From the NCBI GenBank assembly GCA_965249645.1, contig CBDFML010000011.1:372001-436000 (forward strand): a stretch of 64,000 bases of DNA, written 5' to 3'. Source of the stretch: CAVOEB01 sp965249645. Lineage in GTDB: Bacteria > Pseudomonadota > Alphaproteobacteria > UBA828 > JAPUJA01. The notes beneath the pieces are model-generated. The model saw only the letters and a list, made by a program, of their open reading frames with translations, was not told where the DNA came from and ran no database searches. The position numbers and the translations under genes are program-made. Of this stretch, positions 51,164 through 61,361 are shown piece after piece (the stretch's first letter is position 1; the number at the start of each line of letters is the position of its first letter).

Positions 51164-52567
51164 ATGAACGCCAACGCGGAACGGGCGGAACTGGCGGCAA
51201 CTTGGGAGGCGGTTCGCGAGGGGCTGCGCGAGGAGTTGGGCGAGGTTGCCTATCGCAACTGGTTGGCGCCACTGGGATTTGCGGGGGCCGACGACGGCCG
51301 GGTTACCATGACGACCCCGACCCGATTTCTGCGCGACTGGGTTCTTCAACAATACGCCGATCTGATCCGTGCGACCTGGCAGCGCGAGAATTCGTCTGTC
51401 CGGGCGATCGATATCGTCGTTGATCCGCTTGCTCCGGCGGCGGCTGGGGCGCCATCGACGGCCGAGCCCTCGCAGGGCGTCGCACCGACAGCGCGCCGGC
51501 CGCTGAATTTGCGCCCCGGTGCAGAAGTTGACGGGCAGGATGCCAGCGCTCCCCTCGATGCACGGTTCACCTTCGACAACTTCGTTGTCGGTAAATCCAA
51601 CGACCTCGCTTATGCCGCGGCCCGGCGGGTCGCGGAAGCCGAGCAGGTGGCGTTCAACCCGTTGTTTCTTTACGGCGGGGTGGGGTTGGGCAAGACCCAT
51701 TTGATGCACGCGATCGGGTGGCATATCCGTTCACTGGATCCGTCACGCCGGGTGCTCTATCTCTCGGCGGAAAAGTTCATGTACCGATTTATCCGGGCGC
51801 TCCGCTACCGCGACACCATGGCGTTCAAGGAACAGTTCCGCTCGGTCGACGTTCTGATGATCGACGATGTCCAGTTCATTTCAGGCAAAGAAAGCACGCA
51901 GGAAGAATTTTTCCATACTTTCAATGCGTTGGTCGATAACAACCGCCAGATTGTGATTTCGGCGGACAGATCGCCCTCGGATCTCGACGGACTCGAGGAA
52001 CGGCTGCGCTCTCGCCTGGGATGGGGCCTGGTGGCGGACCTGCACGCGACGACTTACGAATTGCGTCTGGGAATTCTCCAATCCAAGGCGACACGAATCG
52101 AGGGCGTCGATATTCCGTCGGTGGTGTTCGAGTTTTTGGCCCACAAGATTTCGTCGAATGTGCGTGAGCTGGAGGGTGCGCTAAACCGTGTCGTTGCACA
52201 CGCCACGCTGGTCGGGCGCGCCGTCACGCTCGAGATGACCCAAGAGGTCTTGCATGACCTGTTGCGGGCGAACGACCGCCGAGTGACTATCGAGGAGATT
52301 CAGAAACGGGTCGCAGAGCACTACAATATCAAGTTGCTCGAAATGTCTTCGCACCGGCGGGCCCGGGTGGTTGCCCGGCCACGACAGGTCGCGATGTATC
52401 TCTCCAAGCAGCTCACCCAGCGCTCCCTGCCCGAGATCGGGCGCAAATTCGGCGGCCGGGATCACACCACGGTGATGCACGCAGTGCGTCGGATCGAGCA
52501 GCTCCGAGAGACCAACGCGGAGGTGGCCGAGGATGTCGAATTGCTGCTCCGCATGCTCGAGACCTGA
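51164..52567 (+). CDS. dnaA: Chromosomal replication initiator DnaA
   Basis: DnaA binds DnaA boxes and opens the origin. The 467-residue product has domain I (WEAVREGLREELGEVAYRNW), the AAA+ ATPase with GGVGLGKTHLMHAIGWH near residue 170 and DVLMIDDVQFISGKEST near 229, and the DNA-binding domain IV with FGGRDHTTVMHAVRRIEQL near 430. ATG 51164 fits the family start; a GTG at 51146 is also in frame. Confidence 0.97.
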   Translation: MNANAERAELAATWEAVREGLREELGEVAYRNWLAPLGFAGADDGRVTMTTPTRFLRDWVLQQYADLIRATWQRENSSVRAIDIVVDPLAPAAAGAPSTAEPSQGVAPTARRPLNLRPGAEVDGQDASAPLDARFTFDNFVVGKSNDLAYAAARRVAEAEQVAFNPLFLYGGVGLGKTHLMHAIGWHIRSLDPSRRVLYLSAEKFMYRFIRALRYRDTMAFKEQFRSVDVLMIDDVQFISGKESTQEEFFHTFNALVDNNRQIVISADRSPSDLDGLEERLRSRLGWGLVADLHATTYELRLGILQSKATRIEGVDIPSVVFEFLAHKISSNVRELEGALNRVVAHATLVGRAVTLEMTQEVLHDLLRANDRRVTIEEIQKRVAEHYNIKLLEMSSHRRARVVARPRQVAMYLSKQLTQRSLPEIGRKFGGRDHTTVMHAVRRIEQLRETNAEVAEDVELLLRMLET

Positions 52568-52740
52568 TCGGGGCGAGCAGCGACGACGCCTGAAAAAAGT
52601 TAAAGATTCGGCGGCATTTTTGGTAGACTAGATAACCGTGTAGAAAGGCCCGTTCGCGCCTACCACGGTCTATCGCGCACTGCCTCAGTGTGTGTTTAGT
52701 TCTTGACCGAAAAAGAGCCGACAACAGGTCTGCTGAGACG

Positions 52741-53856
52741 ATGAAACTCACCATAGAACGAGCGACACTTCTGCGGGCCCTGGCCCATGTCCAAAGCGTT
52801 GTCGAGCGACGCAATACGATTCCGATCCTCTCGAATGTGCGTCTGGAAGCGAAAGATTCTAGCCTGCGCCTGACGGCGACCGACATGGATCTCGCGATCG
52901 TGGAATCGGTGTCCGCCGACGTCGGTCAGGAAGATGCGACAACGATTCCGGCTCACACGCTCTATGACATCGTGCGTAAACTGCCCGAGGGCGCGCAGAT
53001 CGAAATCGACGACGCAGCCGAGGACGGACGGGTGGTCGTGCGCGCGGGGCGCTCGCGTTTCACGCTGGGCAGCCTGCCCGTCGAGGATTTTCCCGTCATG
53101 GCCGAAGGCGATCTGCCCCACGGTTTCAGCCTTGATGCCGCGTCGTTGCGCCGGCTAATCGACAAGACGCGCTTCGCGGTCTCGACCGAAGAGACGCGTT
53201 ATTATCTCAACGGCATTTATATCCATGCCGTCGCGGACGGCGCGCGGGCGCTACGCGCTGTGGCGACCGACGGACACCGGCTCGCCCGGGTGGAAATCGC
53301 CCTGCCCGACGGCGCCGGGGAGATACCTGGGATCATCGTGCCCCGCAAGGCGGTGGGCGAACTGCGCAAGCTCATAGAGGAGGCGGATGGCGATGTTGCC
53401 GTGCAGCTCTCGGATTCGAAAATCCGATTCGCGTTCGGCGAAGTCGTGCTGACCTCGAAACTGATCGACGGCACGTTCCCCGATTACGAGCGCGTGGTCC
53501 CCGCCGACAACGACAAGACGATGACGGTGGTGACCAAGTCTTTTCTTGATGCGGTCGATCGGGTCTCAACCATCTCGACCGAGAAATCACGGGCGATCAA
53601 GTTGATTGTCGAATCGGGCAAACTCACCCTGACGGCGACCAGCCCCGAGGAAGGCTCGGCCACCGAGGAAATTGATGCCGATTATGCCGGTGAGCAGATC
53701 GAGATCGGCTTTAATTCGCGCTACGTTCTCGATATGACGCAGCAAATCGAGGGCGACTCTGTCGAACTCGTCATGGCCGACGGAACCTCGCCCACGTTAG
53801 TTCGCGACACCGGCGACGAAGGGGCTCTTTACGTCATCATGCCGATGCGGGTGTGA
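52741..53856 (+). CDS. dnaN: DNA polymerase III beta subunit (sliding clamp)
   Basis: The clamp holds polymerase on DNA. The 371-residue product has three repeated clamp folds, with MKLTIERATLLRALAHVQSV at the start, ETRYYLNGIYIH near residue 158, DGTFPDYERVVP near 242 and the conserved C-terminal YVIMPMRV. The 173-base gap after dnaA holds a possible promoter (TTAAAG at 52600, TAGACT at 52624). The recF start overlaps its stop. Confidence 0.97.
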   Translation: MKLTIERATLLRALAHVQSVVERRNTIPILSNVRLEAKDSSLRLTATDMDLAIVESVSADVGQEDATTIPAHTLYDIVRKLPEGAQIEIDDAAEDGRVVVRAGRSRFTLGSLPVEDFPVMAEGDLPHGFSLDAASLRRLIDKTRFAVSTEETRYYLNGIYIHAVADGARALRAVATDGHRLARVEIALPDGAGEIPGIIVPRKAVGELRKLIEEADGDVAVQLSDSKIRFAFGEVVLTSKLIDGTFPDYERVVPADNDKTMTVVTKSFLDAVDRVSTISTEKSRAIKLIVESGKLTLTATSPEEGSATEEIDADYAGEQIEIGFNSRYVLDMTQQIEGDSVELVMADGTSPTLVRDTGDEGALYVIMPMRV

Positions 53857-55061
53857 GAGCCGGGGTGTTGCTGTCGAGTCCCAGTATCGCGACAGATCCC
53901 CGTGAGGCGGGGCTCGCTAAGGCCGATCATTGGGTCAGCCGTCTGCACCTGACTAATTTTCGGTCCTACAATCAGGTTGAGCTTGAGTCGTCGGATGGAG
54001 GGCTCATCGTGCTGACCGGCGCAAACGGCGCGGGTAAGACGAATCTTCTCGAAGCGTTGTCGATGCTTGCGCCCGGTCGCGGCTTGCGTGGTGCACGGCT
54101 GTCGGACCTCGATCGCCGCGTGGTCGGCGATGCAGATCCCGCACCATGGGCCGTGGCGGCGCATATCGAGGCACCGCCGGGGCGGATCGAGCTTGGCACC
54201 GGCCGCGCTCCCGAGCCTGGGCGTGAGCGCCGCATCGTGCGCATCGACGGCAAACCCGCCGGATCCCAGCAGGCGCTGGCCGAAGCCCTGGCCGTGGTCT
54301 GGCTGACACCGGAAATGAGCCGCCTGTTCACTGATGCGCCCGCGTCGCGGCGGCGCTTTCTCGATCGGCTTGTGGTGGGCTTCGACCCGGCCCATGCGAC
54401 GCGAGTCGGCGCGTTCGACCGGGCGAGAACCGAACGGGCGCGACTCTTGCGCACTGGGCGGGTCGATCCAGCCTGGCTCGGCGCGCTCGAACAAAGCATG
54501 GCGGAAAAGTCGATCGCCATCGCGGCAGCTCGGCTCGACGTGGTATCGACCTTGAACGCGACGTTCGACGACGGTGTCGACGCCTTTCCGCGACCACAGC
54601 TGCGGGCGACGGGTTGGCCGGAGGAACTTCTCGAGACAATGCCGGCACTTGCCGCGGAGGAGACATTGTGTGCCGCGCTGGCGGAAGGCCGTGCGCGGGA
54701 TGCCGAGCAGGGGAGAGCGGTTGGAGCTCATCGCAGCGATTTGGCGGTGGCTTACGCGGCGACGGGTATGCCCGCCGATCAATGCTCGACGGGAGAGAAA
54801 AAAGCGCTGCTTATCGCCACTTTGCTGGCCTATGCGCGTCGCCTGGGGCGTCATCGCGGGGCCATGCCCGTGCTCCTGTTCGACGAGGTCGGTGCCCATC
54901 TCGATGCAGCGCGGCTTGCTGCCCTGTTTGACGCGTTGATCAATCTGGGTTGCCAGGCCTGGCTCACTGGCATCGACCGTGCGGACTTTACGGCGCTGGA
55001 TGGGTGCGCCCAATTTTATTCGCTGACCGATTCGACTTTGACTGAGGAGATAAAAGCGTGA
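53853..55061 (+). CDS. recF: DNA replication and repair protein RecF
   Basis: RecF is an SMC-like ATPase that loads RecA at gaps. The 402-residue product has HLTNFRSYNQVELE, the Walker A VLTGANGAGKTNLLEALSM near residue 54, the ABC-type signature CSTGEKKALLIATLLAYARR near 310 and the Walker B PVLLFDEVGAHLD near 340. GTG start overlaps dnaN and the stop overlaps gyrB. Confidence 0.95.
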   Translation: MRAGVLLSSPSIATDPREAGLAKADHWVSRLHLTNFRSYNQVELESSDGGLIVLTGANGAGKTNLLEALSMLAPGRGLRGARLSDLDRRVVGDADPAPWAVAAHIEAPPGRIELGTGRAPEPGRERRIVRIDGKPAGSQQALAEALAVVWLTPEMSRLFTDAPASRRRFLDRLVVGFDPAHATRVGAFDRARTERARLLRTGRVDPAWLGALEQSMAEKSIAIAAARLDVVSTLNATFDDGVDAFPRPQLRATGWPEELLETMPALAAEETLCAALAEGRARDAEQGRAVGAHRSDLAVAYAATGMPADQCSTGEKKALLIATLLAYARRLGRHRGAMPVLLFDEVGAHLDAARLAALFDALINLGCQAWLTGIDRADFTALDGCAQFYSLTDSTLTEEIKA

Positions 55062-57541
55062 GCGATCCGATTCCCGAACCGGCGGACGATACAATCGCAT
55101 CCGAGAAGAACGACGAATACGGCGCGGAATCAATCAAAGTGCTGCGCGGCCTCGATGCCGTGCGCAAGCGTCCGGGCATGTATATCGGCGACACCGATGA
55201 CGGCTCGGGTCTCGCGCACATGGTGACCGAGGTCGTCGACAACGCCATCGACGAGGCGCTTGCCGGATTTTGCGACAGCATCGAGGTTTCGCTCAATCCG
55301 GACGGCTCGGTAACCGTCACGGACAACGGGCGGGGCGTTCCGACGGGGATCCACGAAGAAGAGGGCGTGTCGGCTGCCGAAGTCATCATGACCCGGCTCC
55401 ACGCCGGCGGAAAATTCGACCAGAACATCTACAAAGTCTCCGGCGGCCTGCACGGCGTCGGCGTCTCGGTTGTCAACGCTCTCTCGGAATGGCTTGAGTT
55501 GCGCGTTTGGCGTGAAGGAAAAGAGCATTTCATGCGCTTTCGCGACGGCGAGGCGGAGGCGCCGCTCGAGGTCGTGGGCGAGATCCAGGAAAAGACCGGC
55601 ACCCAGGTGGTGTTCATGCCGTCGACCGAGACCTTCACAGGCGTCGAGTTCGACTTCGAAAAGCTGGAGAACCGGCTGCGGGAACTGGCTTTCCTCAATT
55701 CCGGCGTGAGCATCAAGCTCTCGGATCTGCGGCCGTCCGACCCCGTAATAGTCGAGTTGGCCTATGAGGGGGGCATCGAGGCGTTCGTCGATTATCTCGA
55801 TCGCGGCAAGACCCCTCTGCATGCACCACCCATCACATTCAGCGGTGAAAAGGGCGACATCGTCGTTGACGTCGCTCTGCAGTGGAACGATAGCTATTAC
55901 GAAACCATGCTGTGTTTCACGAATAATATCCCCCAAGGCGACGGCGGCACCCATCTTGCGGGGTTTCGCGGGGCGTTGACGCGCACCGTCAACACCTACC
56001 TCGCCGATAGCGGGCTGGCCAAACGCGAGAAAGTCTCGATGTCGGGCGACGATGCGCGCGAGGGGCTCACCTGTGTGCTCTCCCTCAAGGTGCCCGATCC
56101 GAAGTTTTCCAGCCAAACGAAGGAGAAGCTTGTCAGCTCGGAGGTCCGCCCCTTGGTTGAAAGCGTCGTCGGCGATAAGCTCGGACAATGGTTCGAGGAA
56201 CATCCCAACGAGGCCAAAATCATCATTGGCAAGGTCATCGAGGCGGCCGCCGCACGGGAGGCTGCGCGCAAGGCGCGCGAGCTGACCCGGCGCAAGGGTG
56301 CACTCGATATTTCAAATTTGCCGGGAAAACTGGCGGATTGTCAGGCCCGCGATCCAGCGCGTGCCGAAATTTTCCTCGTTGAGGGCGACTCCGCGGGCGG
56401 TTCGGCCAAGCAGGGTCGCGACCGCGCATTTCAGGCGGTTTTGCCCCTGCGCGGCAAAATTCTCAATGTCGAACGCGCACGGCTCGACCGGATGCTGAGT
56501 TCGGTTGAGATCGGCACGCTGATTACGGCGCTGGGCGCCGGCATCGGACGGGAAGACTTCGACATCGAGAAACTGCGCTATCACAAGATCATCATCATGA
56601 CCGACGCTGATGTCGACGGCGCTCATATCCGTACGCTTCTGCTCACGTTTTTTTATCGCCACATGCCAGAGCTGATCGAGGCGGGTCATCTCTACATCGC
56701 TCTGCCGCCGCTCTACAAGATCAAGCGCGGCAACTCGGAGCTCTACCTCAAGGATGAGAAGCGCTTTCAGGAATATCTGATCGATGCGGGCCTTGAGGAT
56801 GTGGTGCTCGCAGTGCGCACCCACGACGCGGCAAACCCGGGCACGCTTCAGGAGCGCAAGCATTCCGGCACCGATCTGCGTGCCGTTGTCGAGGAGGCTC
56901 GGGATATCTCGGGACTGGTCAACGCTCTGACCCGTCGGATCGACCGTTCTGTCGTGGAGCAGGCGGCGATTGCCGGCGCTCTCAACGAAACGGTGATGGG
57001 CGATGCGGAACGGGCGCAAGGTGCGGCGACCTATATCGCCAAACGTCTCGATGGCCTTGCCAACGAGATGGAGCGGGGTTGGAAAGGCGAGGCGACCCCG
57101 GAAACCGGCTTTATTTTTTCGCGCGCCATTCGCGGCGTGACGGAGTGTCATGTGATCGATCAGACGCTGGTCCACACGCCCGAGGCCCGCCGGCTCGATG
57201 CTCTGGCGGACCGGTTGCAGGAAATTTACCTTCTCCCACCGACGCTCAGGCGCAAGGAAGACAGCAAGGAGGTCAACTCGCCGACCGCGTTGCTCGATGC
57301 CGTGATGGAGACCGGACGCAAGGGCCTGTCGGTACAGCGCTACAAGGGCTTGGGTGAAATGAATCCGGGTCAGCTCTGGGAGACTACCCTCGACCCAAAT
57401 ATCCGAACCCTGCTTCAGGTGCAGGTCAAGGACGCGCAGGAAGCGAACAGCCTGTTCGAGACGCTGATGGGCGACGAGGTCGAGCCGCGTCGGGAGTTCA
57501 TCCAGGACAACGCACTCAAGGTGACCAATCTCGACGTCTAG
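55058..57541 (+). CDS. gyrB: DNA gyrase subunit B
   Basis: GyrB supplies the ATPase of DNA gyrase. The 827-residue product has VLRGLDAVRKRPGMYIGD, VVDNAIDEALAGFC, the ATP lid GGLHGVGVSVVNALSEWL, the TOPRIM EGDSAGGSAKQGRDR near residue 441 and DADVDGAHIRTLLLTFFYR near 519. The subunit completes dnaA-dnaN-recF-gyrB, the ancestral order. Confidence 0.97.
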   Translation: MSDPIPEPADDTIASEKNDEYGAESIKVLRGLDAVRKRPGMYIGDTDDGSGLAHMVTEVVDNAIDEALAGFCDSIEVSLNPDGSVTVTDNGRGVPTGIHEEEGVSAAEVIMTRLHAGGKFDQNIYKVSGGLHGVGVSVVNALSEWLELRVWREGKEHFMRFRDGEAEAPLEVVGEIQEKTGTQVVFMPSTETFTGVEFDFEKLENRLRELAFLNSGVSIKLSDLRPSDPVIVELAYEGGIEAFVDYLDRGKTPLHAPPITFSGEKGDIVVDVALQWNDSYYETMLCFTNNIPQGDGGTHLAGFRGALTRTVNTYLADSGLAKREKVSMSGDDAREGLTCVLSLKVPDPKFSSQTKEKLVSSEVRPLVESVVGDKLGQWFEEHPNEAKIIIGKVIEAAAAREAARKARELTRRKGALDISNLPGKLADCQARDPARAEIFLVEGDSAGGSAKQGRDRAFQAVLPLRGKILNVERARLDRMLSSVEIGTLITALGAGIGREDFDIEKLRYHKIIIMTDADVDGAHIRTLLLTFFYRHMPELIEAGHLYIALPPLYKIKRGNSELYLKDEKRFQEYLIDAGLEDVVLAVRTHDAANPGTLQERKHSGTDLRAVVEEARDISGLVNALTRRIDRSVVEQAAIAGALNETVMGDAERAQGAATYIAKRLDGLANEMERGWKGEATPETGFIFSRAIRGVTECHVIDQTLVHTPEARRLDALADRLQEIYLLPPTLRRKEDSKEVNSPTALLDAVMETGRKGLSVQRYKGLGEMNPGQLWETTLDPNIRTLLQVQVKDAQEANSLFETLMGDEVEPRREFIQDNALKVTNLDV

Positions 57542-57642
57542 ATACCGCCCCAGACCCTCCGTGTCGCGGTGAATTGCCATACCCTTGCCGCAATGTTGCT
57601 AGACTGTGGGATGCGGCGTGCCCGTAGTGCCACGCACACGCT

Positions 57643-59478
57643 ATGACCCGCAAGCCCCGCACCCCGCCATCCCGCCCGCCGCACCCCGAGCACAGCGGCG
57701 ATCCGCCTGATCGGGTGTCGTGGCTTCGCCGCCTTGTCAAATGGGCCGCGGTGGTGGTCATCTGGATCGGCGTCGTCGGCGTTGGCGTCGTGGCGTATTT
57801 TGCCTATGACCTGCCGGATATCGACGACCTGGGCGGACCGCCGCGCAATCCTGTCGTGCGTGTCCTCGCTGTCGATAAATCGCTGCTCGCTGAATTGGGC
57901 GGTGTCTCGGGCGATTTCGTGCCGCTCGACGCCCTGCCGGCGGTTCTGATCGACGCGGTGCTCTCGACCGAGGATCGCCGCTTCTACTGTCATATCGGAA
58001 TTGATGCCAAAGGCATTGGCCGGGCGGTGTTCGCCAACGTCAAGGCCGGCGGGGTAGTGGAGGGCGGCAGCACGATCACCCAGCAGCTTGCCAAAATCGC
58101 CTTCCTGAGCCCCGAGCGGACATACCGACGAAAAATCCAGGAGGTGCTTCTGGCGTTCCAGCTCGAAATGAAATTCAGCAAGGACGAAATCCTCGCGCTC
58201 TATCTCAACCAGGTCTATCTCGGCGCGGGAGCCTACGGTGTGGACGCGGCGGCACGGCGCTATTTCGGTCACTCGGCCCGCTGGCTGAGCCTCTCCGAGG
58301 CCGCTCTTCTGGCGGGGCTTCTCAAGGCACCTTCCCGCTATGCGCCGACCCGCGATCTCGAGCTTGCCCATGCCCGGGCGGTGGAGGTGCTCGACAACAT
58401 GGTCGAGGCCGAGCGCCTGGATGTCGACCAGGCCGTGCAGGCCAAGGCTGCGCCAGCGATGCTCGGTGCTCGGTCAATGGGCGGTCCGGGTGCCCGGTAT
58501 TTTGCCGACTGGGTGCTTGAACAGCTGCCAGGATATGTCGGCCCCACCCGAGGCGATCTGACGGTGCTGACGACGCTCGATCCATTTGTCCAGAGAGCGG
58601 CCGAGCGCGCAGTGGCGGCAGCGCTGGCCGGCGAGGGGGTCGAGCGCAACGTCGGCCAGGCGGCGTTGGTTGCGCTCTCGCCCGGTGGCGAGGTACGCGC
58701 CATGGTCGGCGGGCGCGATTACAGCGAAAGTCAGTTCAACCGGGCGGTTCAGGCGCGCCGACAGCCGGGCTCGGCGTTTAAGCTCGTCGTCTATCTCGCC
58801 GCCCTCGAAGCGGGCTACGATGTGCTCGACGTGATCGACGATGCGCCCGTCACCGTGGGCGAGTGGAGCCCGTCGAACTATGACGGCCGTTATCGCGGCC
58901 CGGTTACGCTCAACGAGGCGTTCGCCGATTCCCTCAACAGTGTCGCGGTAAGGATTTCCCATGACCTCGGAACCGAGCGGCTGATCAAGATGGCGCGGCG
59001 CCTCGGAATCACCGTCGATTTGCCGGACGATCTCAGCCTTGCCCTGGGGAGTGCGAGCGTTCCCGTCATCGAGTTGACCCAAGCTTACGCCGCGATAGCG
59101 AACGGGGGCGTACGGGTCCTGGCTCATGGGATTTCGGAAATTCGCGATGCCGGCGGGCACAGCCTCTATCGGCGTGAGGGCTCCGGTGCCGGCGTCGTCG
59201 CAACACCGGGTGCCGTGCGCGCGATGACGTCGATGCTGGCCGAGGTCGTGGCCACCGGCACAGGCCGCGCCGCAGCACTGCCGTTGGGCTCGGTGTTCGG
59301 CAAGACCGGCACCAGCCAGGATTTCCGAGATGCCTGGTTCGTGGGTTTCGCGGAAGGGCTGGTTGCCGGGGTCTGGACGGGTAACGACGACGCAACGCCC
59401 ATGGCGGGCGTGACGGGAGGCGGCCTGCCTGCCCGGCTCTGGCGGGCGTTCATGCTCGAGGCCGTCGGAGGGCGCTAG
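57643..59478 (+). CDS. Class A penicillin-binding protein
   Basis: The 611-residue product has one N-terminal membrane helix (residues about 31-50), a glycosyltransferase domain (STEDRRFYCHIGIDAKGIGR near residue 108 with the catalytic Glu, and GGSTITQQLAK near 145) and a transpeptidase domain with PGSAFK near residue 374 (catalytic Ser), SLNS near 430 and KTGTSQ near 553. It polymerises and cross-links peptidoglycan; penicillin-binding protein 1C-like or 1A-like cannot be separated by eye. Its stop codon overlaps that of the convergent SCO-like gene within CTAG. Confidence 0.93.
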   Translation: MTRKPRTPPSRPPHPEHSGDPPDRVSWLRRLVKWAAVVVIWIGVVGVGVVAYFAYDLPDIDDLGGPPRNPVVRVLAVDKSLLAELGGVSGDFVPLDALPAVLIDAVLSTEDRRFYCHIGIDAKGIGRAVFANVKAGGVVEGGSTITQQLAKIAFLSPERTYRRKIQEVLLAFQLEMKFSKDEILALYLNQVYLGAGAYGVDAAARRYFGHSARWLSLSEAALLAGLLKAPSRYAPTRDLELAHARAVEVLDNMVEAERLDVDQAVQAKAAPAMLGARSMGGPGARYFADWVLEQLPGYVGPTRGDLTVLTTLDPFVQRAAERAVAAALAGEGVERNVGQAALVALSPGGEVRAMVGGRDYSESQFNRAVQARRQPGSAFKLVVYLAALEAGYDVLDVIDDAPVTVGEWSPSNYDGRYRGPVTLNEAFADSLNSVAVRISHDLGTERLIKMARRLGITVDLPDDLSLALGSASVPVIELTQAYAAIANGGVRVLAHGISEIRDAGGHSLYRREGSGAGVVATPGAVRAMTSMLAEVVATGTGRAAALPLGSVFGKTGTSQDFRDAWFVGFAEGLVAGVWTGNDDATPMAGVTGGGLPARLWRAFMLEAVGGR

Positions 59479-60143
59479 AAATAGCTCTGGATATTAGCCA
59501 ACAGGTCGTCCGGTGCGATCGTTCGGTCGAAATGGGTGACGTAACGGCCCTCTGGATCAATCAGGAAAATGGGGCTGCTCTCCGCGCCGCCCTCGATATC
59601 GATGCCGTAGGCTTGGGCGGCCTGCACCACCTGGGTCGGGCTTCCGGTCAGCGCCGACAGGCGCGGATGGACAGTAGCGGCAAAGCGCGCCAGGGCCGCA
59701 ATGGAATCGTGCTCGGGATCGGTGGTGATGACGATCGGTGTGATAGCTGTGGTGTCCTGCCCGATCCGGTTTACTGCGGCGGCAATGGTGTTCAACCCTT
59801 GTTCGCACTCGCCCGCACAACGAGTTGAAGCGAAATAGACCAGCGTGTAGCCGCCCAGATAATCACGGTCGGTGACCGCTTGCCCGGTGTGATCGATCAG
59901 CGAAAACGGGCCGCCGAGGACATTGGGTTCCAGATCGCCGTCCGCACTGCCGGCATCCTCCTCGGCGCCGCCCTTGCGGCCAAGAAAAGCAGCCTCGCCG
60001 TCCATCCACATTTGGGCTTTCATCTCCAGGGCCTGTCTCACCAATTCGTCGGGTGCCTTCGTCGGGCGAAACAAAATGACCAGCGCGATGGCCACGGCAA
60101 GGCCGATCCAGATGCCGAATTTCGGAGGTTTGGGAAGGGCCAT
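59475..60143 (-). CDS. SCO1/SenC-like thioredoxin-fold protein lacking the copper-binding His
   Basis: The 222-residue product has an N-terminal membrane anchor (IWIGLAVAIALVILF) and a thioredoxin-like domain: FSLIDHTGQAVTDRDYLGGY, YFASTRCAGECEQGLNTIAA and SPIFLIDPEGRYVTHFDRTI. The CxxxC of Sco proteins is present (CAGEC) but is followed by Glu rather than Pro. The histidine that completes the copper site (normally VDHS before the last strand) is absent; that segment reads IDIEGGAESSPIFLID. A thiol-disulfide role is more likely than copper delivery. Confidence 0.82.
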   Translation of the reverse strand: MALPKPPKFGIWIGLAVAIALVILFRPTKAPDELVRQALEMKAQMWMDGEAAFLGRKGGAEEDAGSADGDLEPNVLGGPFSLIDHTGQAVTDRDYLGGYTLVYFASTRCAGECEQGLNTIAAAVNRIGQDTTAITPIVITTDPEHDSIAALARFAATVHPRLSALTGSPTQVVQAAQAYGIDIEGGAESSPIFLIDPEGRYVTHFDRTIAPDDLLANIQSYF

Positions 60144-60307
60144 TATTTTGCTGTTCGTTGTGATCTGCCGGCGGGACGTCACGGCGCGCAATTCAGAGAG
60201 CGTCAGCTTACACGGCGCGAACGGTGCTGCAAATCGTGCGATTCGGAGGGAGTTTTTCCGGCCGCGTGATAATTGACGCCCCCGGATGGTGAGTCCATGC
60301 TCGCGCG

Positions 60308-61345
60308 ATGTCCGAGTTCGCCCTGTGGGACATCGACCACTGGTCGCTCGACGGGCTGGCCGCACTCGATTGGTGGGCCGGGCCTGGGCCGATCCTGTTG
60401 TTGCTCGTCGCCCTCCTGCTCCACCTTGTCGTTGGCGGGTTGATACCCCGTTGGATGCGAGGTCCGCTGGTTCTGGTGGAGATGGGCGGAGGGTTTCTCG
60501 AATCCCGTCTTAATTGCAAAAGCCGTGGTGAATCCGCGCGGGTGATTCGTGGTTTGTTGAGCGTTGCTGTCATCGCAGGGTCCATTGCGGTGACAGGCTG
60601 GGTCGTGGTCCGATACGCCCAACCCGTGGCCTATGGCTGGATTATCGAGGTCACAATCCTGGCGTCGCTGTTTGGCGTCTGGAACGGGATACGTCTCGCC
60701 GCCGCCGTTGCCCGGGCATTGGGACGCGCTCGTCCCGATGACGCCCGCCGGCTGCTGGCGGAACGGGCCAAAACCGCGCGGGATTACGTCGACGACCATG
60801 CGCTCGCGCGTAGCGCCATCGAAGAATGTGCGCGCAGTTTGCTCCACGGGCTTGTCGGGCCCGTCTTCTGGTATTTGCTGCTGGACCTGCCCGGAGTGCT
60901 GGCTTACCGGGCCATCGAGACCATCGATGGCATTGTCGGCCGGCGCGACCCGTCCCGTGTAAATTTCGGCCTGACGGCGGCGCGGCTCGACGATGTCGCA
61001 AGCTGGTTGCCGGCGTGGCTGACAGGGATGCTGGTCTTGCTTGCCGGGGCGTTCGTTCCAGGTGGCTCGCCTCTGCGGGTCTGGCGAGCGATCCGTGCGG
61101 CCCGCTCCGACGGCGCGGCCTCCGGCGCCGCATGGACGGTCGCCGCCGTATCCGGCGCGCTGGGGCTTTCTTTGGGCGGCCCGACACGTTGGAGCGGGAT
61201 TTCCGTTGCGGCGCCCTGGCTGGGCGATGGACGCGCGCGGGCGACTCCGGCGGACCTACGCCGAGCCGTCTGGCTTGTCGCGGAAACCACCGTCCTGGTA
61301 ACGGCGGGTCTGGTGTTGCTGGCTGCAACGCGCCTTCTGCTATGA
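60308..61345 (+). CDS. cbiB: Adenosylcobinamide-phosphate synthase (CobD/CbiB)
   Basis: CbiB attaches aminopropanol (phosphate) to adenosylcobyric acid in B12 synthesis. The 345-residue membrane protein contains DDARRLLAERAKTARDYVDD, SAIEECARSLLHGLVGPVFW near residue 173, LDLPGVLAYRAIETIDGIVG and later RRDPSRVNFGLTAARLDDVA, which match the family, plus several hydrophobic helices. The first 90 residues are less conserved than in classical CbiB. It converges with the SYLF gene after 16 bases. Confidence 0.83.
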   Translation: MSEFALWDIDHWSLDGLAALDWWAGPGPILLLLVALLLHLVVGGLIPRWMRGPLVLVEMGGGFLESRLNCKSRGESARVIRGLLSVAVIAGSIAVTGWVVVRYAQPVAYGWIIEVTILASLFGVWNGIRLAAAVARALGRARPDDARRLLAERAKTARDYVDDHALARSAIEECARSLLHGLVGPVFWYLLLDLPGVLAYRAIETIDGIVGRRDPSRVNFGLTAARLDDVASWLPAWLTGMLVLLAGAFVPGGSPLRVWRAIRAARSDGAASGAAWTVAAVSGALGLSLGGPTRWSGISVAAPWLGDGRARATPADLRRAVWLVAETTVLVTAGLVLLAATRLLL

Positions 61346-61361
61346 CCCGAGTTGCTTGAGT

